From Hominimerdicola alba (GTDB lineage Bacteria > Bacillota > Clostridia > Oscillospirales > Ruminococcaceae), in contig NZ_FOAT01000003.1 of NCBI RefSeq assembly GCF_900109655.1, forward strand, positions 138,321 through 202,320: a DNA stretch of 64,000 nt. Direction: 5' to 3'. Position numbers and translations under genes: made by a program. Each line of letters starts with the position of its first letter. Within the stretch, counting starts at the first letter, position 1. This document shows, piece after piece, positions 43,719-51,720 of the stretch. Below the pieces are notes generated by a model. It did no database searches. It saw only the letters and a list, made by a program, of their open reading frames with translations, and had not been told where the DNA came from.

Positions 43719-44477
43719 ATGGAACTGAAAAATTTCATCGCTCACGGCGACATCTATGACATCTACGAATGTGACGGAAAGTCCATAAATATTTACAATA
43801 AGCCTGAATATAAGGAGAAATGCCTTTATGCTGCACTTACTCACGCAAGATGTGAGACCACAATGGTAAACTCCTTCATCAAGACCCCCATACTCCATGA
43901 GGTATCTGTGATAGACGGCAAATGGGCTATTTCCTTTGATTTTATCAAGGGCAAGACCCTCCAGCAACTTATGGACGAAAATCCCGACAAGATGGACACA
44001 TACCTCAACCAGTTCATCGATATCCAGTGTGAGATACACGCCCAGTATATGCCACTGCTTTCCAAGCTGAAAGACAAGATGGCGCGTCAGATAAAGTCGC
44101 TTGCGGCAATCGACGAGATCAAGAAGTACGAGCTTCTCACAAGACTGGATTCTATGCCCAAGCACATTAAGCTCTGCCACGGCAATTTTGCCCCCAAGAA
44201 TGTCATCATCAACGATGAGGGCACCTATGTCATCAACTGGTCTGCAGCAAGACAGGGCAATGCTTCCGCTGACGTAGCAAGAACTTATCTGCTGTTCTGC
44301 CTGAACAATCCCGATCTGGCAGATTCATACCTCGACAAGTATTGTCTGAAGAGCGGTACATCCAAGCAGTATGTACAGGCATGGCTCCCGATAGTTGCAG
44401 CCGCACAGCTTATCAAGGGCAGAGAAGAAGAAAAGGATCTTCTCATGCGCTGGATAGACGTTGTTGACTATTCCTGA
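43719..44477 (+). CDS. Aminoglycoside/choline-kinase-fold protein, probable pseudokinase
   Basis: A 252-residue protein of the phosphotransferase (APH/choline kinase) fold. The catalytic-loop region reads LCHGNFAPKNVIIN, where active enzymes have HGDxxxxN, and the metal-binding strand reads VINWSAARQG, where active enzymes have an Asp (IDW). Both Asp residues are therefore Asn, which should abolish kinase activity. Otherwise the fold looks intact (FDFIKGKTLQQLMDENP hinge, ADVARTYLLF helix). The start at 43719 has GGAG seven bases before it; the TTG at 43701 opening the frame overlaps that site. The gene stands alone between repeat regions, with promoter and terminator. Confidence 0.75.
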   Translation: MELKNFIAHGDIYDIYECDGKSINIYNKPEYKEKCLYAALTHARCETTMVNSFIKTPILHEVSVIDGKWAISFDFIKGKTLQQLMDENPDKMDTYLNQFIDIQCEIHAQYMPLLSKLKDKMARQIKSLAAIDEIKKYELLTRLDSMPKHIKLCHGNFAPKNVIINDEGTYVINWSAARQGNASADVARTYLLFCLNNPDLADSYLDKYCLKSGTSKQYVQAWLPIVAAAQLIKGREEEKDLLMRWIDVVDYS

Positions 44478-44519
44478 GCCCTTGACAGAACAAACCAATA
44501 TACAGCAATAACTAAAATC

Positions 44520-44552
44520 GAGCGTGGACTTTTGATCGTCCACGCTCTTTCT
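44520..44552 (+). terminator. Terminator of the kinase-fold gene
   Basis: Perfect 10-bp stem GAGCGTGGAC / GTCCACGCTC (44520-44529 and 44538-44547) followed by TTTCT. It is the third copy of the hairpin seen in R1 and R3. Confidence 0.8.
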
Positions 44553-44590
44553 ATTTGCCCACCGAGATTAACCCAATGTCCTTGTAAAAC

Positions 44591-44625
44591 AAAAGCCCCT
44601 CAGTGCCATAAAGCACCAAGGGGCT
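44591..44625 (-). terminator. Terminator of the zinc-ribbon membrane protein gene
   Basis: On the minus strand AGCCCCTTGGTGC pairs with GCACTGAGGGGCT (13-bp arms, one mismatch) and is followed by TTTTGTTTT. Confidence 0.85.
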
Positions 44626-44638
44626 GTAATTATTCAGA

Positions 44639-46693
44639 TCAGGAAGCCTTTTCCTCTTCTTCAGCAGGCTTTTCATCTGCCTTCTCAGTTTCCTTTTCCT
44701 TATCCTTCTTGTCTTCCTTTTCCTCGTCCTTCTTCTCCTCAGCCTTGGAGTCGTCAGCCTTTTCTTCCTTGCTGTCGTCCTTCTCAGGCTTTGCAGTAGT
44801 GGTCGTGGTAGTCTCTTCGGGCTTGGAATCGTCAGGCTTCTCTACTGTGCCGGAACCAGCACCGCACTTGGTAAGTGTGTAGCCTTCCTTGTCGCCGACC
44901 TGCTTGTTGAAGTCTGCCATAGTACCGTAGTAGTTATATCCGGTGCTGCTATAGCTTTCATTCTTGTAATACTTGCCGTCAGCGTAGAGAACGTCATTGA
45001 TGTAAATAGCAACAAAGAATGTTGCAGAAGGCTTCTCTTCATCATCTGTTTTAACCTTTACTTCGTATACACCGTATACTCTGTTTACATAGCCGCTGAT
45101 ATTGCTGTAATTGTTCTTGTTGGAGAAAGCAACATAAACGTCTTTCAGTGTCAGGCTGTCAACCTTCTCAACAGTACCCTCGAACTTAACGTTAGTTGCA
45201 TTGGACAGCCAGGAGGATCTTGCATCCTGAAGATGCTCCCTGACTTCACTTTCCTCGTCAGCGATCAGATCCTTGAGATCAGCACTTGCATAAGCTTCAG
45301 AACCATTAGCTGCTGTTACATATGCAGGCATTGTATCATCAACTGTGAATTCCTTTACATAATAACCGTTGGAATCAACTTCACCCTTGAGCTTGTAGCC
45401 ATCTTCCTTAAGACTGCTGTAAGCATAAGCCTTTACCTTGAACTTGTCACCGACCTTCAGGTTGGAACCGTTATCGATATTGAAGTCAACATTGTCTATT
45501 ATCAGCTCGCCCATATCGTCATTATCAACATCGTATATGGTCAGGAAAGGTGCGCCGCCTCTGTACTCGAACTTGATGTTCTCGAAAGGATCGATCTCCT
45601 TCAGCTCGGTAAGACCTGATACCTCATATTCCTTGGTAAGTGCATCCTCATTCTTGATGACATAGTACTTGCCGTTAGCCTCATATAAAATAGCATCGCC
45701 CGACTTCTCAGATCTGCCGGAATAGATCTCACAGGTTACCTTAACCTTATCGCCGTTCTTCAGACCGCTGGAACGATCAGCGCTATAGTATATAGACATA
45801 CCTTCGATAGAATCAGCAGTTGTATCGATCTTCAGCCTGCCGTCACCGTCGATACCGGAGAACTCGACCTTGACATACTTGCTGTCGAAAGGATCAAACT
45901 CAACGCCGTCTTCAAGGTTCTTTACCTCGATCTCAAACTCAGTGTTTGTGAGCTTGATATTTGCCTTTTTCAGAGCCTCAGCGTCATAGTCAACTGTTAC
46001 CTTGATCTTGTCGCCGTTCTTCAGATCCTTTTCCTTATCGAACTTTGCTTTGATAACATAATTATCCTTGGAATTCTTCTGGAGCAGAGCCTTTCTCATG
46101 GAAACCAGATCTGCAGGCTTTTTCGCCTTTGTCCATACCTTTTTCAGTTCATTGGCATCGATAGACAGATAAGGTGATACCTTCTCGCCGCCTGTTAATT
46201 CCGCAAGATCTTCCTCATCGTAATCTTCCAGTATAGAAAGATCACTGTTGAGATGCTTCATATCCTTGCTCGTCGAAAGAGTTATATCATTAAGTTTATA
46301 CAATTCGTCGGGATATGCATTGAGTACTCCCTTTACAGTACCATGCTCGTTCAGACCCTCATATTCAAATCTGAACAGATCCTTTGCATCGATCTTCTGA
46401 TACTTTGTCACACTTGCAATGATGCATATCAGTGCGATAATTGCCGCTATCGCAACTAAGGGGATCACGGCGATCAAGGGGTTCTTTTTCACCTTACCCA
46501 CGATCTTCTGGATAGTCGGGTTGGGCTGCTTGGGTGCAGCAGCTGCTGCCTGCGGGTTGTACTGCTGTGTCTGACCGTACTGCTGGTCAGGTGCAGACTG
46601 TGTTGCGGTACCATCGGAAACTACTGCTCCGCAAACGCCGCAGAACTTCATTCCGTCTTCCATCTGTGCACCGCATTTGGCACAAAATTTCAT
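44639..46693 (-). CDS. Zinc-ribbon membrane protein with repeated extracellular domains
   Basis: A 684-residue protein that starts with a zinc ribbon, CAKCGAQMEDGMKFCGVCG (two CxxC pairs), then a Gln/Ala/Pro-rich linker, one membrane helix (about 74-93, IAVIPLVAIAAIIALICIIA), and a long outer region. At least three beta modules can be seen, each with a NGDKxKV-type strand (KNGDKIKVTVDYD, KNGDKVKVTCEIY, KVGDKFKVKAYAY) and a DPF turn. The last 60 residues are a Thr then Lys/Glu-rich low-complexity tail. Similar zinc-ribbon sensors are common in Clostridia but their role is unknown. An 8-bp-arm inverted repeat (46732-46751) upstream could be an operator. Confidence 0.75.
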   Translation of the reverse strand: MKFCAKCGAQMEDGMKFCGVCGAVVSDGTATQSAPDQQYGQTQQYNPQAAAAAPKQPNPTIQKIVGKVKKNPLIAVIPLVAIAAIIALICIIASVTKYQKIDAKDLFRFEYEGLNEHGTVKGVLNAYPDELYKLNDITLSTSKDMKHLNSDLSILEDYDEEDLAELTGGEKVSPYLSIDANELKKVWTKAKKPADLVSMRKALLQKNSKDNYVIKAKFDKEKDLKNGDKIKVTVDYDAEALKKANIKLTNTEFEIEVKNLEDGVEFDPFDSKYVKVEFSGIDGDGRLKIDTTADSIEGMSIYYSADRSSGLKNGDKVKVTCEIYSGRSEKSGDAILYEANGKYYVIKNEDALTKEYEVSGLTELKEIDPFENIKFEYRGGAPFLTIYDVDNDDMGELIIDNVDFNIDNGSNLKVGDKFKVKAYAYSSLKEDGYKLKGEVDSNGYYVKEFTVDDTMPAYVTAANGSEAYASADLKDLIADEESEVREHLQDARSSWLSNATNVKFEGTVEKVDSLTLKDVYVAFSNKNNYSNISGYVNRVYGVYEVKVKTDDEEKPSATFFVAIYINDVLYADGKYYKNESYSSTGYNYYGTMADFNKQVGDKEGYTLTKCGAGSGTVEKPDDSKPEETTTTTTAKPEKDDSKEEKADDSKAEEKKDEEKEDKKDKEKETEKADEKPAEEEEKAS

Positions 46694-46910
46694 AGCTTTA
46701 TCCTCCTGCTCTTCATATATAGTATACTCGTTTCAAATTATAAAATTTGAACATAGATGTACATATTTAAGTATAAATCATTAATAAGATTTTGTCAATA
46801 CCGCCCCCGACATTTTTCGACTTATCACAAATACCCACTTAGATTACAGATATCTTTGAGTAATTTACACTATTTGTAAATGTCTTCCTGCGGGGGCTTT
46901 TGGTCTGCGT

Positions 46911-47000
46911 TATCATACGATCGCATACGGCGGGATACGGTCGTATACGCTCGTATACCGTGGTATACGATTGTATATGGTCGTATCCTGTCGCATACGC
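46911..47000. repeat. Nine tandem 10-bp units
   Basis: Ninety bases divide without gaps into nine 10-base units with consensus TCGTATACGN (for example TCGCATACGG, TCGTATACGC, TGGTATACGA, TTGTATATGG). Each centres on a GTATAC-like palindrome, so the units repeat once per helical turn. Related units form the hairpin at 43222-43249. The array ends 13 bases before the palindrome at 47014. Confidence 0.85.
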
Positions 47001-47013
47001 TTTTTATTTTCAA

Positions 47014-47039
47014 ACAAATGTTCCACGTGGAACATTTGT
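47014..47039. promoter_or_regulatory. parS-like palindrome (candidate ParB binding site)
   Basis: A perfect 26-bp palindrome whose core at 47019-47034 is TGTTCCACGTGGAACA. The Bacillus parS consensus is TGTTNCACGTGAAACA, so only one constrained base differs, and the change makes the site fully symmetric. No gene overlaps it. ParB/Spo0J would bind such a site to segregate the origin region; no parAB genes are in the window. Confidence 0.65.
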
Positions 47040-47089
47040 GTTTTCATGATCGTACTGCGAAGGACAGGGGCGCCCCTCCTTTGACGGGT

Positions 47090-47480
47090 TTGTGTGGGGA
47101 CATTTATCGCCCCTGACGGGTCGAGAAATCAACTAACAGCGACTGCGTCGGCTGTGGCTATCGCCGTCCGATTTCAGGCGCGGCAATAATTTACGCCGAT
47201 AGTTTGAGCGTGGACGTTTGATTGTCCACGCTCGTATTTTTGTAGCGGTGACTGCGTCGACCGCGTGCCGCGCCCCTTTGGGTCGGTAGCTTGTTGTACC
47301 ATTTACAGCACAGTTACCGCGTCGCTTTTGCACCTTGACCGAGAGGCTCTGCCTCTAACAGTCAGCTTTGCTGACTGTGGCTCCCGCAAGCCTGCTAGCG
47401 CGAGGCATATGCCGACACAGTCGCATACACCGCGCTTTATTTCGCACACCGCTTTGTTGCACTTACCTCACTTAGTCTGC
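47090..47480. repeat. Intergenic structured repeat R3
   Basis: The lower half of the 46694-47579 gap. 47118-47259 is an inverted, same-order copy of R1 (11741-11880), with 47206-47259 almost identical. 47333-47438 is the inverted copy of R2 (43029-43137). R3 is therefore a junction of modules found separately elsewhere. No coding frame is supported. A short AATTATGAATT-type direct repeat ends the gap at 47547-47577. Confidence 0.75.
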
Positions 47481-47579
47481 GTCATAGTATCCTGTACTTA
47501 CCACCATTCTATCCTAAGCCCGGCAAACTCATGTCCCTGCCAACAATTATGAATTATGAATTGTGAATTATGAATTAAA

Positions 47580-48269
47580 TCAATTCTGTCCGTAGTATGC
47601 GTTCTTTCCGTGCTTACGCAGATAGTGCTTATCAAGAAGCTCCTGCTGTATCGGCGCAATACCGGGGTTCAGCATAACTGTATGGAAATTCATGAAGGCA
47701 GCTTCTTCAAGTACAACAGAATTGTGTACAGCATCAAATGCGTCCTTGCCCCAGGTGAACGGTCCGTGGCTGTGTACAAGCACTGCGGGTATGCTCATGG
47801 GGTCAATGCCCTTGAAACGTTCGATGATGACCGTGCCTGTTTCTTTCTCGTACTCCCCTGCTATCTCCTCGGGGGTCATCTTTCTGGTGCAGGGTATCTC
47901 GCCGTAGAAATAGTCGCCCTGTGTTGTACCGTAAGGGATAACGCCCTTTCCTGCCTGTGCAAAGCTTGCCGCCCACTTCGAGTGGGTATGTACTATTCCG
48001 CCTACCTCGGAAAATGCCTTGTAAAGTTCCAGATGTGTGGGTGTATCACTGGATGGCTTGTAATGACCCTCAACAACATTTCCGTCAAGGTCAACTACCA
48101 CCATATCTTCCGCTTTCATTCCATCATATTCAACACCCGAGGGCTTTATAACTACGAGTCCGCTGGCACGGTCTATCTCGGAAACGTTGCCCCAGGTGAA
48201 TTTTACAAGTCCGTACTTGGGCAGAAGCAGATTTGCTTCCAGCACCTTCTGTTTAAGTTCTTCTAACAT
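47580..48269 (-). CDS. araD: L-ribulose-5-phosphate 4-epimerase
   Basis: Zinc enzyme converting L-ribulose 5-phosphate to D-xylulose 5-phosphate. The 229 residues have the class II aldolase/epimerase zinc ligands in [10 protein letters not shown] and [12 protein letters not shown], the phosphate-binding KPSG and SSDTPTH motifs, and the LEEAAF helix. It belongs with the FGGY kinase gene at 50102, four genes upstream on the same strand. A miniature element carrying a promoter is inserted directly in front of it (48301-48460). Confidence 0.93.
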   Translation of the reverse strand: MLEELKQKVLEANLLLPKYGLVKFTWGNVSEIDRASGLVVIKPSGVEYDGMKAEDMVVVDLDGNVVEGHYKPSSDTPTHLELYKAFSEVGGIVHTHSKWAASFAQAGKGVIPYGTTQGDYFYGEIPCTRKMTPEEIAGEYEKETGTVIIERFKGIDPMSIPAVLVHSHGPFTWGKDAFDAVHNSVVLEEAAFMNFHTVMLNPGIAPIQQELLDKHYLRKHGKNAYYGQN

Positions 48270-48289
48270 GATCTTTCCTCCTGTTATAC

Positions 48290-48471
48290 TATTAAAAATT
48301 CTGATTATCCCTTTACCACACCACTTAAAATGCCGGATCGACAGGGATATATTATGCTGACGTTATTTTTTCCCCGCCTGCGGCGGGGAAAAAATAACCG
48401 CCAAACTCTCATTATATTCCTTTGATCAATGTTAAGTCAGGTGTGTCAGCGGGATAACCATATTAAAAATT
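48290..48471. mobile_element. Miniature inverted-repeat element, copy 1, with 11-bp target duplication
   Basis: Element 48301-48460 (160 bp) starts CTGATTATCCCTTTACCACA and ends GGTGTGTCAGCGGGATAACC plus A, giving imperfect terminal inverted repeats. It is flanked by TATTAAAAATT at 48290-48300 and 48461-48471. A perfect 17-bp-arm hairpin occupies 48362-48398. On the minus strand it holds CTGACT (48435-48440), 18 bases, TATAAT (48411-48416), reading into araD. The right duplication contains the last codons and stop of the GNAT gene, which stays intact. Confidence 0.85.
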
Positions 48472-48915
48472 ATAGCACATAAAATTGCCATTCTTTTTGA
48501 ATCCGAAATCGGTATACAAAAGCACGCCCATATCAGATGCGGTAATGTGTACCGCACCGCAGCCTGCTTTTCTTGCTTCTTCAACTACCAGTGACAGCAG
48601 TTTTTTCGCTATGCCCTGCCTGCGGTGATCGGGGTCGGTGAACATACTGGAAAGCAGTCCCAGTTTGCCCGAAGGACAGCTGAAATAGGGCGGTTTCTCA
48701 ACTATGGACATTCCGCTTGTGCCGATTATCCTATCACCGTCCAGCGCCAGCCACGAAACGAAAGTTCCGTCTGCCATATGCCTTTTGTAGTAGTCGGCAA
48801 GGTTGGGGCGCAGGTCGATATCCTCAGTTGCGCCCTCCTCGCGAAGCTGTGTTATACGCATGGTGATAAAGGTGTCTAGGTCTTTTTCTTCAAGTTTTCT
48901 GTAAGTTATCTCCAT
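48463..48915 (-). CDS. GNAT-family N-acetyltransferase
   Basis: A 150-residue acetyltransferase using acetyl-CoA. Motif A is seen as LLSSMFTDPDHRRQGIAKKLLSLVVEEA (given here in pieces: DPDHRRQGIAKKLL), followed by GCGAVHITASDMGVLLYTDFGF, the usual C-terminal GNAT end. The substrate is unknown. The ATG at 48915 is eight bases after AAAGG; the GTG at 48924 opening the frame overlaps that site. It overlaps the end of the nucleotidyltransferase gene by ten bases. A miniature element is inserted right at its stop codon. Confidence 0.85.
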   Translation of the reverse strand: MEITYRKLEEKDLDTFITMRITQLREEGATEDIDLRPNLADYYKRHMADGTFVSWLALDGDRIIGTSGMSIVEKPPYFSCPSGKLGLLSSMFTDPDHRRQGIAKKLLSLVVEEARKAGCGAVHITASDMGVLLYTDFGFKKNGNFMCYNF

Positions 48916-49703
48916 GTCGCGCACCTTTCTTCTGCCCGAAGATACGGGGTTATTTCGCCGAGCATATATCCTGCATACTCTTTTGCTAAAGCGCTGTCAT
49001 ATTCACCTGCTTTGGCAGATGAATATTCTTCAAGGGCTGAACATATCAGCCCGCGATATTTTTTGTGGATATTCTCCATTCCCCATTCTCCGCCCTCTTT
49101 TTTAGAGAGTATCAGCCCATCACGGCAATATGCCAACACCCTTGTGAGGTTCAGTACAATATACATGGGGTCATCACATATGTCAGCCTCGGCATTTTCG
49201 ATATCACACCAGATGCTGTCGAGATAGTGCACCCTGTCGACCTCGCCAAAAACTTCCTCTATTGGTTTGCCGCAGAGTGTCTTGCCGCGGCGGGTGATTA
49301 TGGTGAAATGCGCCGCAAGGTCTTTATCCTCGCCTTTCATGTTTTGGATATAGCCCTCGGGGTCAGATTTGTACCAGCCCAGAGTACCCGAAGAAAAATG
49401 CAGTTCAAAGGGCGTGGGATAGACGAAAGTTCTGCACACACCTGCTTTTACTATGCTCATCTCGATACCCTTGGCAGGGGCTTTTTCATTCAGGGCAACA
49501 ATCATTTTCATGAATCGCCGTTTTATATCATCGGTTATTGTATCACTGACAACCACTATAAGGTCGATATCGCTTTTTTCGGGATTGAAACACCCCATCA
49601 CCGCCGAGCCGTGGAGATATATCCCCACAAGGTCATCGCCCAGTATTTCAATGCTTTCCCTGACGAAAACATCCGTCAGGGAACTGTATGTATCTTTACT
49701 CAT
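48906..49703 (-). CDS. Nucleotidyltransferase of the aminoglycoside adenylyltransferase type
   Basis: A 265-residue protein with the nucleotidyltransferase motif LHGSAVMGCF and SDIDLIVVV (GS...DxD) at about residues 30-52, and a C-terminal helical domain like AadA/DUF4111. AadA enzymes adenylylate streptomycin or spectinomycin, but many chromosomal relatives have no known substrate, so resistance should not be assumed. It overlaps the MmcQ-like gene by four bases (ATGA) and the GNAT gene by ten, so the three are translationally linked. Confidence 0.8.
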   Translation of the reverse strand: MSKDTYSSLTDVFVRESIEILGDDLVGIYLHGSAVMGCFNPEKSDIDLIVVVSDTITDDIKRRFMKMIVALNEKAPAKGIEMSIVKAGVCRTFVYPTPFELHFSSGTLGWYKSDPEGYIQNMKGEDKDLAAHFTIITRRGKTLCGKPIEEVFGEVDRVHYLDSIWCDIENAEADICDDPMYIVLNLTRVLAYCRDGLILSKKEGGEWGMENIHKKYRGLICSALEEYSSAKAGEYDSALAKEYAGYMLGEITPYLRAEERCATWR

Positions 49704-50080
49704 TGCTTTTTCTTTTTCGGCTTTTTATCCGTCAGCTGAAAGCTCTGCTCGATGAGCCCGAATATCTCGCCGTCATCTATTTCGCTGTCGATGAGTATGC
49801 TCACCCACAGCCGCTTGTTCATGTGATACGCCCGCAGAAAGCTCTCCCGCTGTACCAGTATATCCACCAAAAGCGGGTCGCACTTGACGTTCATAACATC
49901 GACTGTGCCTTCGCCCTTGATACCAAGGGTACTGCGCTTGACTTTCATGATTATGCCGAACCATTTTTTGGTATCGTTATGACGGAAAACAGCGGTGTCG
50001 AAATCGCCCTCAAAGAGGTATTCGGGCAACACGCTGTATTCCTTTTTTATGAACGATATGATAGTTTCTCGCCTGCTCAT
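49700..50080 (-). CDS. MmcQ/YjbR-family protein
   Basis: A 126-residue protein of the MmcQ/YjbR family, which has a double-wing-like fold with suspected DNA or protein binding and no known enzyme activity. Typical features are the RRETIISFIKKEY start, KKWFGIIMKV, KCDPLLVDILVQRESFLRAYHMNKRLWVSI (read in parts), and the C-terminal LIEQSFQLT. It ends in a lysine-rich tail. It lies between the FGGY kinase and the nucleotidyltransferase genes. Confidence 0.78.
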   Translation of the reverse strand: MSRRETIISFIKKEYSVLPEYLFEGDFDTAVFRHNDTKKWFGIIMKVKRSTLGIKGEGTVDVMNVKCDPLLVDILVQRESFLRAYHMNKRLWVSILIDSEIDDGEIFGLIEQSFQLTDKKPKKKKQ

Positions 50081-50101
50081 TTCGTCTGAGCCTTTAAATA
50101 T

Positions 50102-51682
50102 TTATATCTCGCCGAAAGCCTTAGCACCTGCCAGACCTGCGGAGTAGTTTTCCATATACTTCTTCCAGCCTGCATTACCTGCGGCATCGGGTGAAAGTGT
50201 GGACTTCTCCATGCCCGCGAAAGCACGCTTTTCAAGCCAGTCAGCCAGAGTTTCGCCCTGCTTTTCGATACCGAAAGCCGCCAGCAGAGCCATGCCCCAT
50301 GCGCCGCCCTCGCCTGCGGTGGACATTACGCTTACATCGCTGTTAAGGGCATCTGCGAGCATTTGCTGAGCCACGCCCTTGACCTTGAAAAGTCCGCCGT
50401 GACCTGTGATGCTCTTGGGCTGAACGCCCTCTTTTTCAAAGAGGATATCGTTGCCCGCTTTCAGCGCCGCCATAGCGCCATAGAGCTCTGCGCGGAAGAA
50501 ATCAGCCAGTGACATAGCACTGTCGGGCTGACGGAAGTATGCGGGCTTGCCATTTGCAAGTCCAACAACAGGCTCACCGGAAATAGTATTATATGAAACC
50601 ACGCCTCCGCAATCGGGAGCGCCGTTGAGAGCGTTCTTATAGAGCACTTCGTAAGCTATAGAAACATCAACGGGGTTACCTGCCAGCTTGGAGAATTCTA
50701 TAAACATATTCACCCACTTATCAAGTTCACCGCAGCAGTTGTTGCAGTGAACCATGGCAACATCTGCGCCATCGGGGGTGGTGACAACGTCTATCTGAGG
50801 ATAATGACCTTTCATGGGCTTTTCAAGCACTATCATGGAGAATATGGAAGTACCCGCGGATACGTTTCCTGTGCCCTCGCGGACTGCATTTGTTGCCGCC
50901 ATGCCTGTGCCTGCATCGCCCTCGGGAGGACAGAAAGGCACACCTGCTTTAAGGTTTCCTGAGGGGTCGAGAAGCTTTGCGCCTGCTTCGGTAAGTTTGG
51001 CTGTACTGCCCTCAGCCGCAGAATGTACAGCGGGGAGGATATCAGCGATATCCCAGCCGAAAGCCTTTACCTTGTCAAGGGCGCGGAATTTAGCCAGCAT
51101 ATCCTTGTCATAACCGCCGTCACGCACGGGGAACATACCCGAAGCGTCGCCTATGCCCAGCTCTCTTTCGCCTGTCAGCAGGTAGTGTACAAAGCCTGCA
51201 AGAGTATTGAAGCTAGCGATATCCTTAACGTGAGGCTCGCCGTTCAGTATAGCCTGATAAAGGTGTGCGATGCTCCATCTTTCGGGGATATTGAAGCCGA
51301 AAAGCTGTGTGAGTTCAGCGGCTGCTTCGCCTGTGATGGTGTTTCTCCATGTCCTGAAAGGCACAAGAAGCTGGTCATTCTTGTCAAATGCAAGATATCC
51401 GTGCATCATGGCTGAGATACCCATTCCGCTGAAAGTTGTCAGTTCAACACCGAATTTGTCTGCAACATCTTTTCTGAGGTCAGCATAGCAATCCTGCAAA
51501 CCGTTGATGATATCCTCTCTTGAATATGTCCACACGCCGTTTTCAAGCTTATTTTCCCAACTGTGGGAGCCGCCTGCTACGGGTACAAGATTTTCGTCCA
51601 CCAGGCAGGCTTTTATACGTGTCGAGCCGAATTCGATACCCAGATATGCTTTACCCTGTTCGATGATTTCTTTAGTTGTCAT
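50102..51682 (-). CDS. FGGY-family pentulose kinase, probably L-ribulokinase-like
   Basis: A 526-residue sugar kinase of the FGGY family. The N-terminal phosphate loop is AYLGIEFGSTRIKACLVD; the substrate region includes GISAMMHGYLAFD; the adenosine-binding C-terminal domain has GHGGLFKVKGVAQQ and TAGEGGAWGMALLA. Presence of araD in the same run of genes points to L-ribulose or a related pentulose as substrate. Two to three unrelated small genes lie between kinase and epimerase, so the pathway link is an inference. Confidence 0.82.
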   Translation of the reverse strand: MTTKEIIEQGKAYLGIEFGSTRIKACLVDENLVPVAGGSHSWENKLENGVWTYSREDIINGLQDCYADLRKDVADKFGVELTTFSGMGISAMMHGYLAFDKNDQLLVPFRTWRNTITGEAAAELTQLFGFNIPERWSIAHLYQAILNGEPHVKDIASFNTLAGFVHYLLTGERELGIGDASGMFPVRDGGYDKDMLAKFRALDKVKAFGWDIADILPAVHSAAEGSTAKLTEAGAKLLDPSGNLKAGVPFCPPEGDAGTGMAATNAVREGTGNVSAGTSIFSMIVLEKPMKGHYPQIDVVTTPDGADVAMVHCNNCCGELDKWVNMFIEFSKLAGNPVDVSIAYEVLYKNALNGAPDCGGVVSYNTISGEPVVGLANGKPAYFRQPDSAMSLADFFRAELYGAMAALKAGNDILFEKEGVQPKSITGHGGLFKVKGVAQQMLADALNSDVSVMSTAGEGGAWGMALLAAFGIEKQGETLADWLEKRAFAGMEKSTLSPDAAGNAGWKKYMENYSAGLAGAKAFGEI

Positions 51683-51720
51683 GTCGATTCTCCTTTATGA
51701 TATGATTTTGTACGTTTAAA

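Noticed and set aside
46911-47000. Possible CRISPR array
   Set aside because: The units are 10 bp, contiguous and without spacers, and no cas genes are present.
46880-47116. A 78-codon frame through the 10-bp array and palindrome
   Set aside because: The open frame follows from the repeat period and crosses the parS-like site; no ribosome binding site or protein-like sequence.
48906-49703. Calling the nucleotidyltransferase an antibiotic resistance gene
   Set aside because: Only the general nucleotidyltransferase motif supports it; many chromosomal relatives do not confer resistance and there is no mobile context around this gene.
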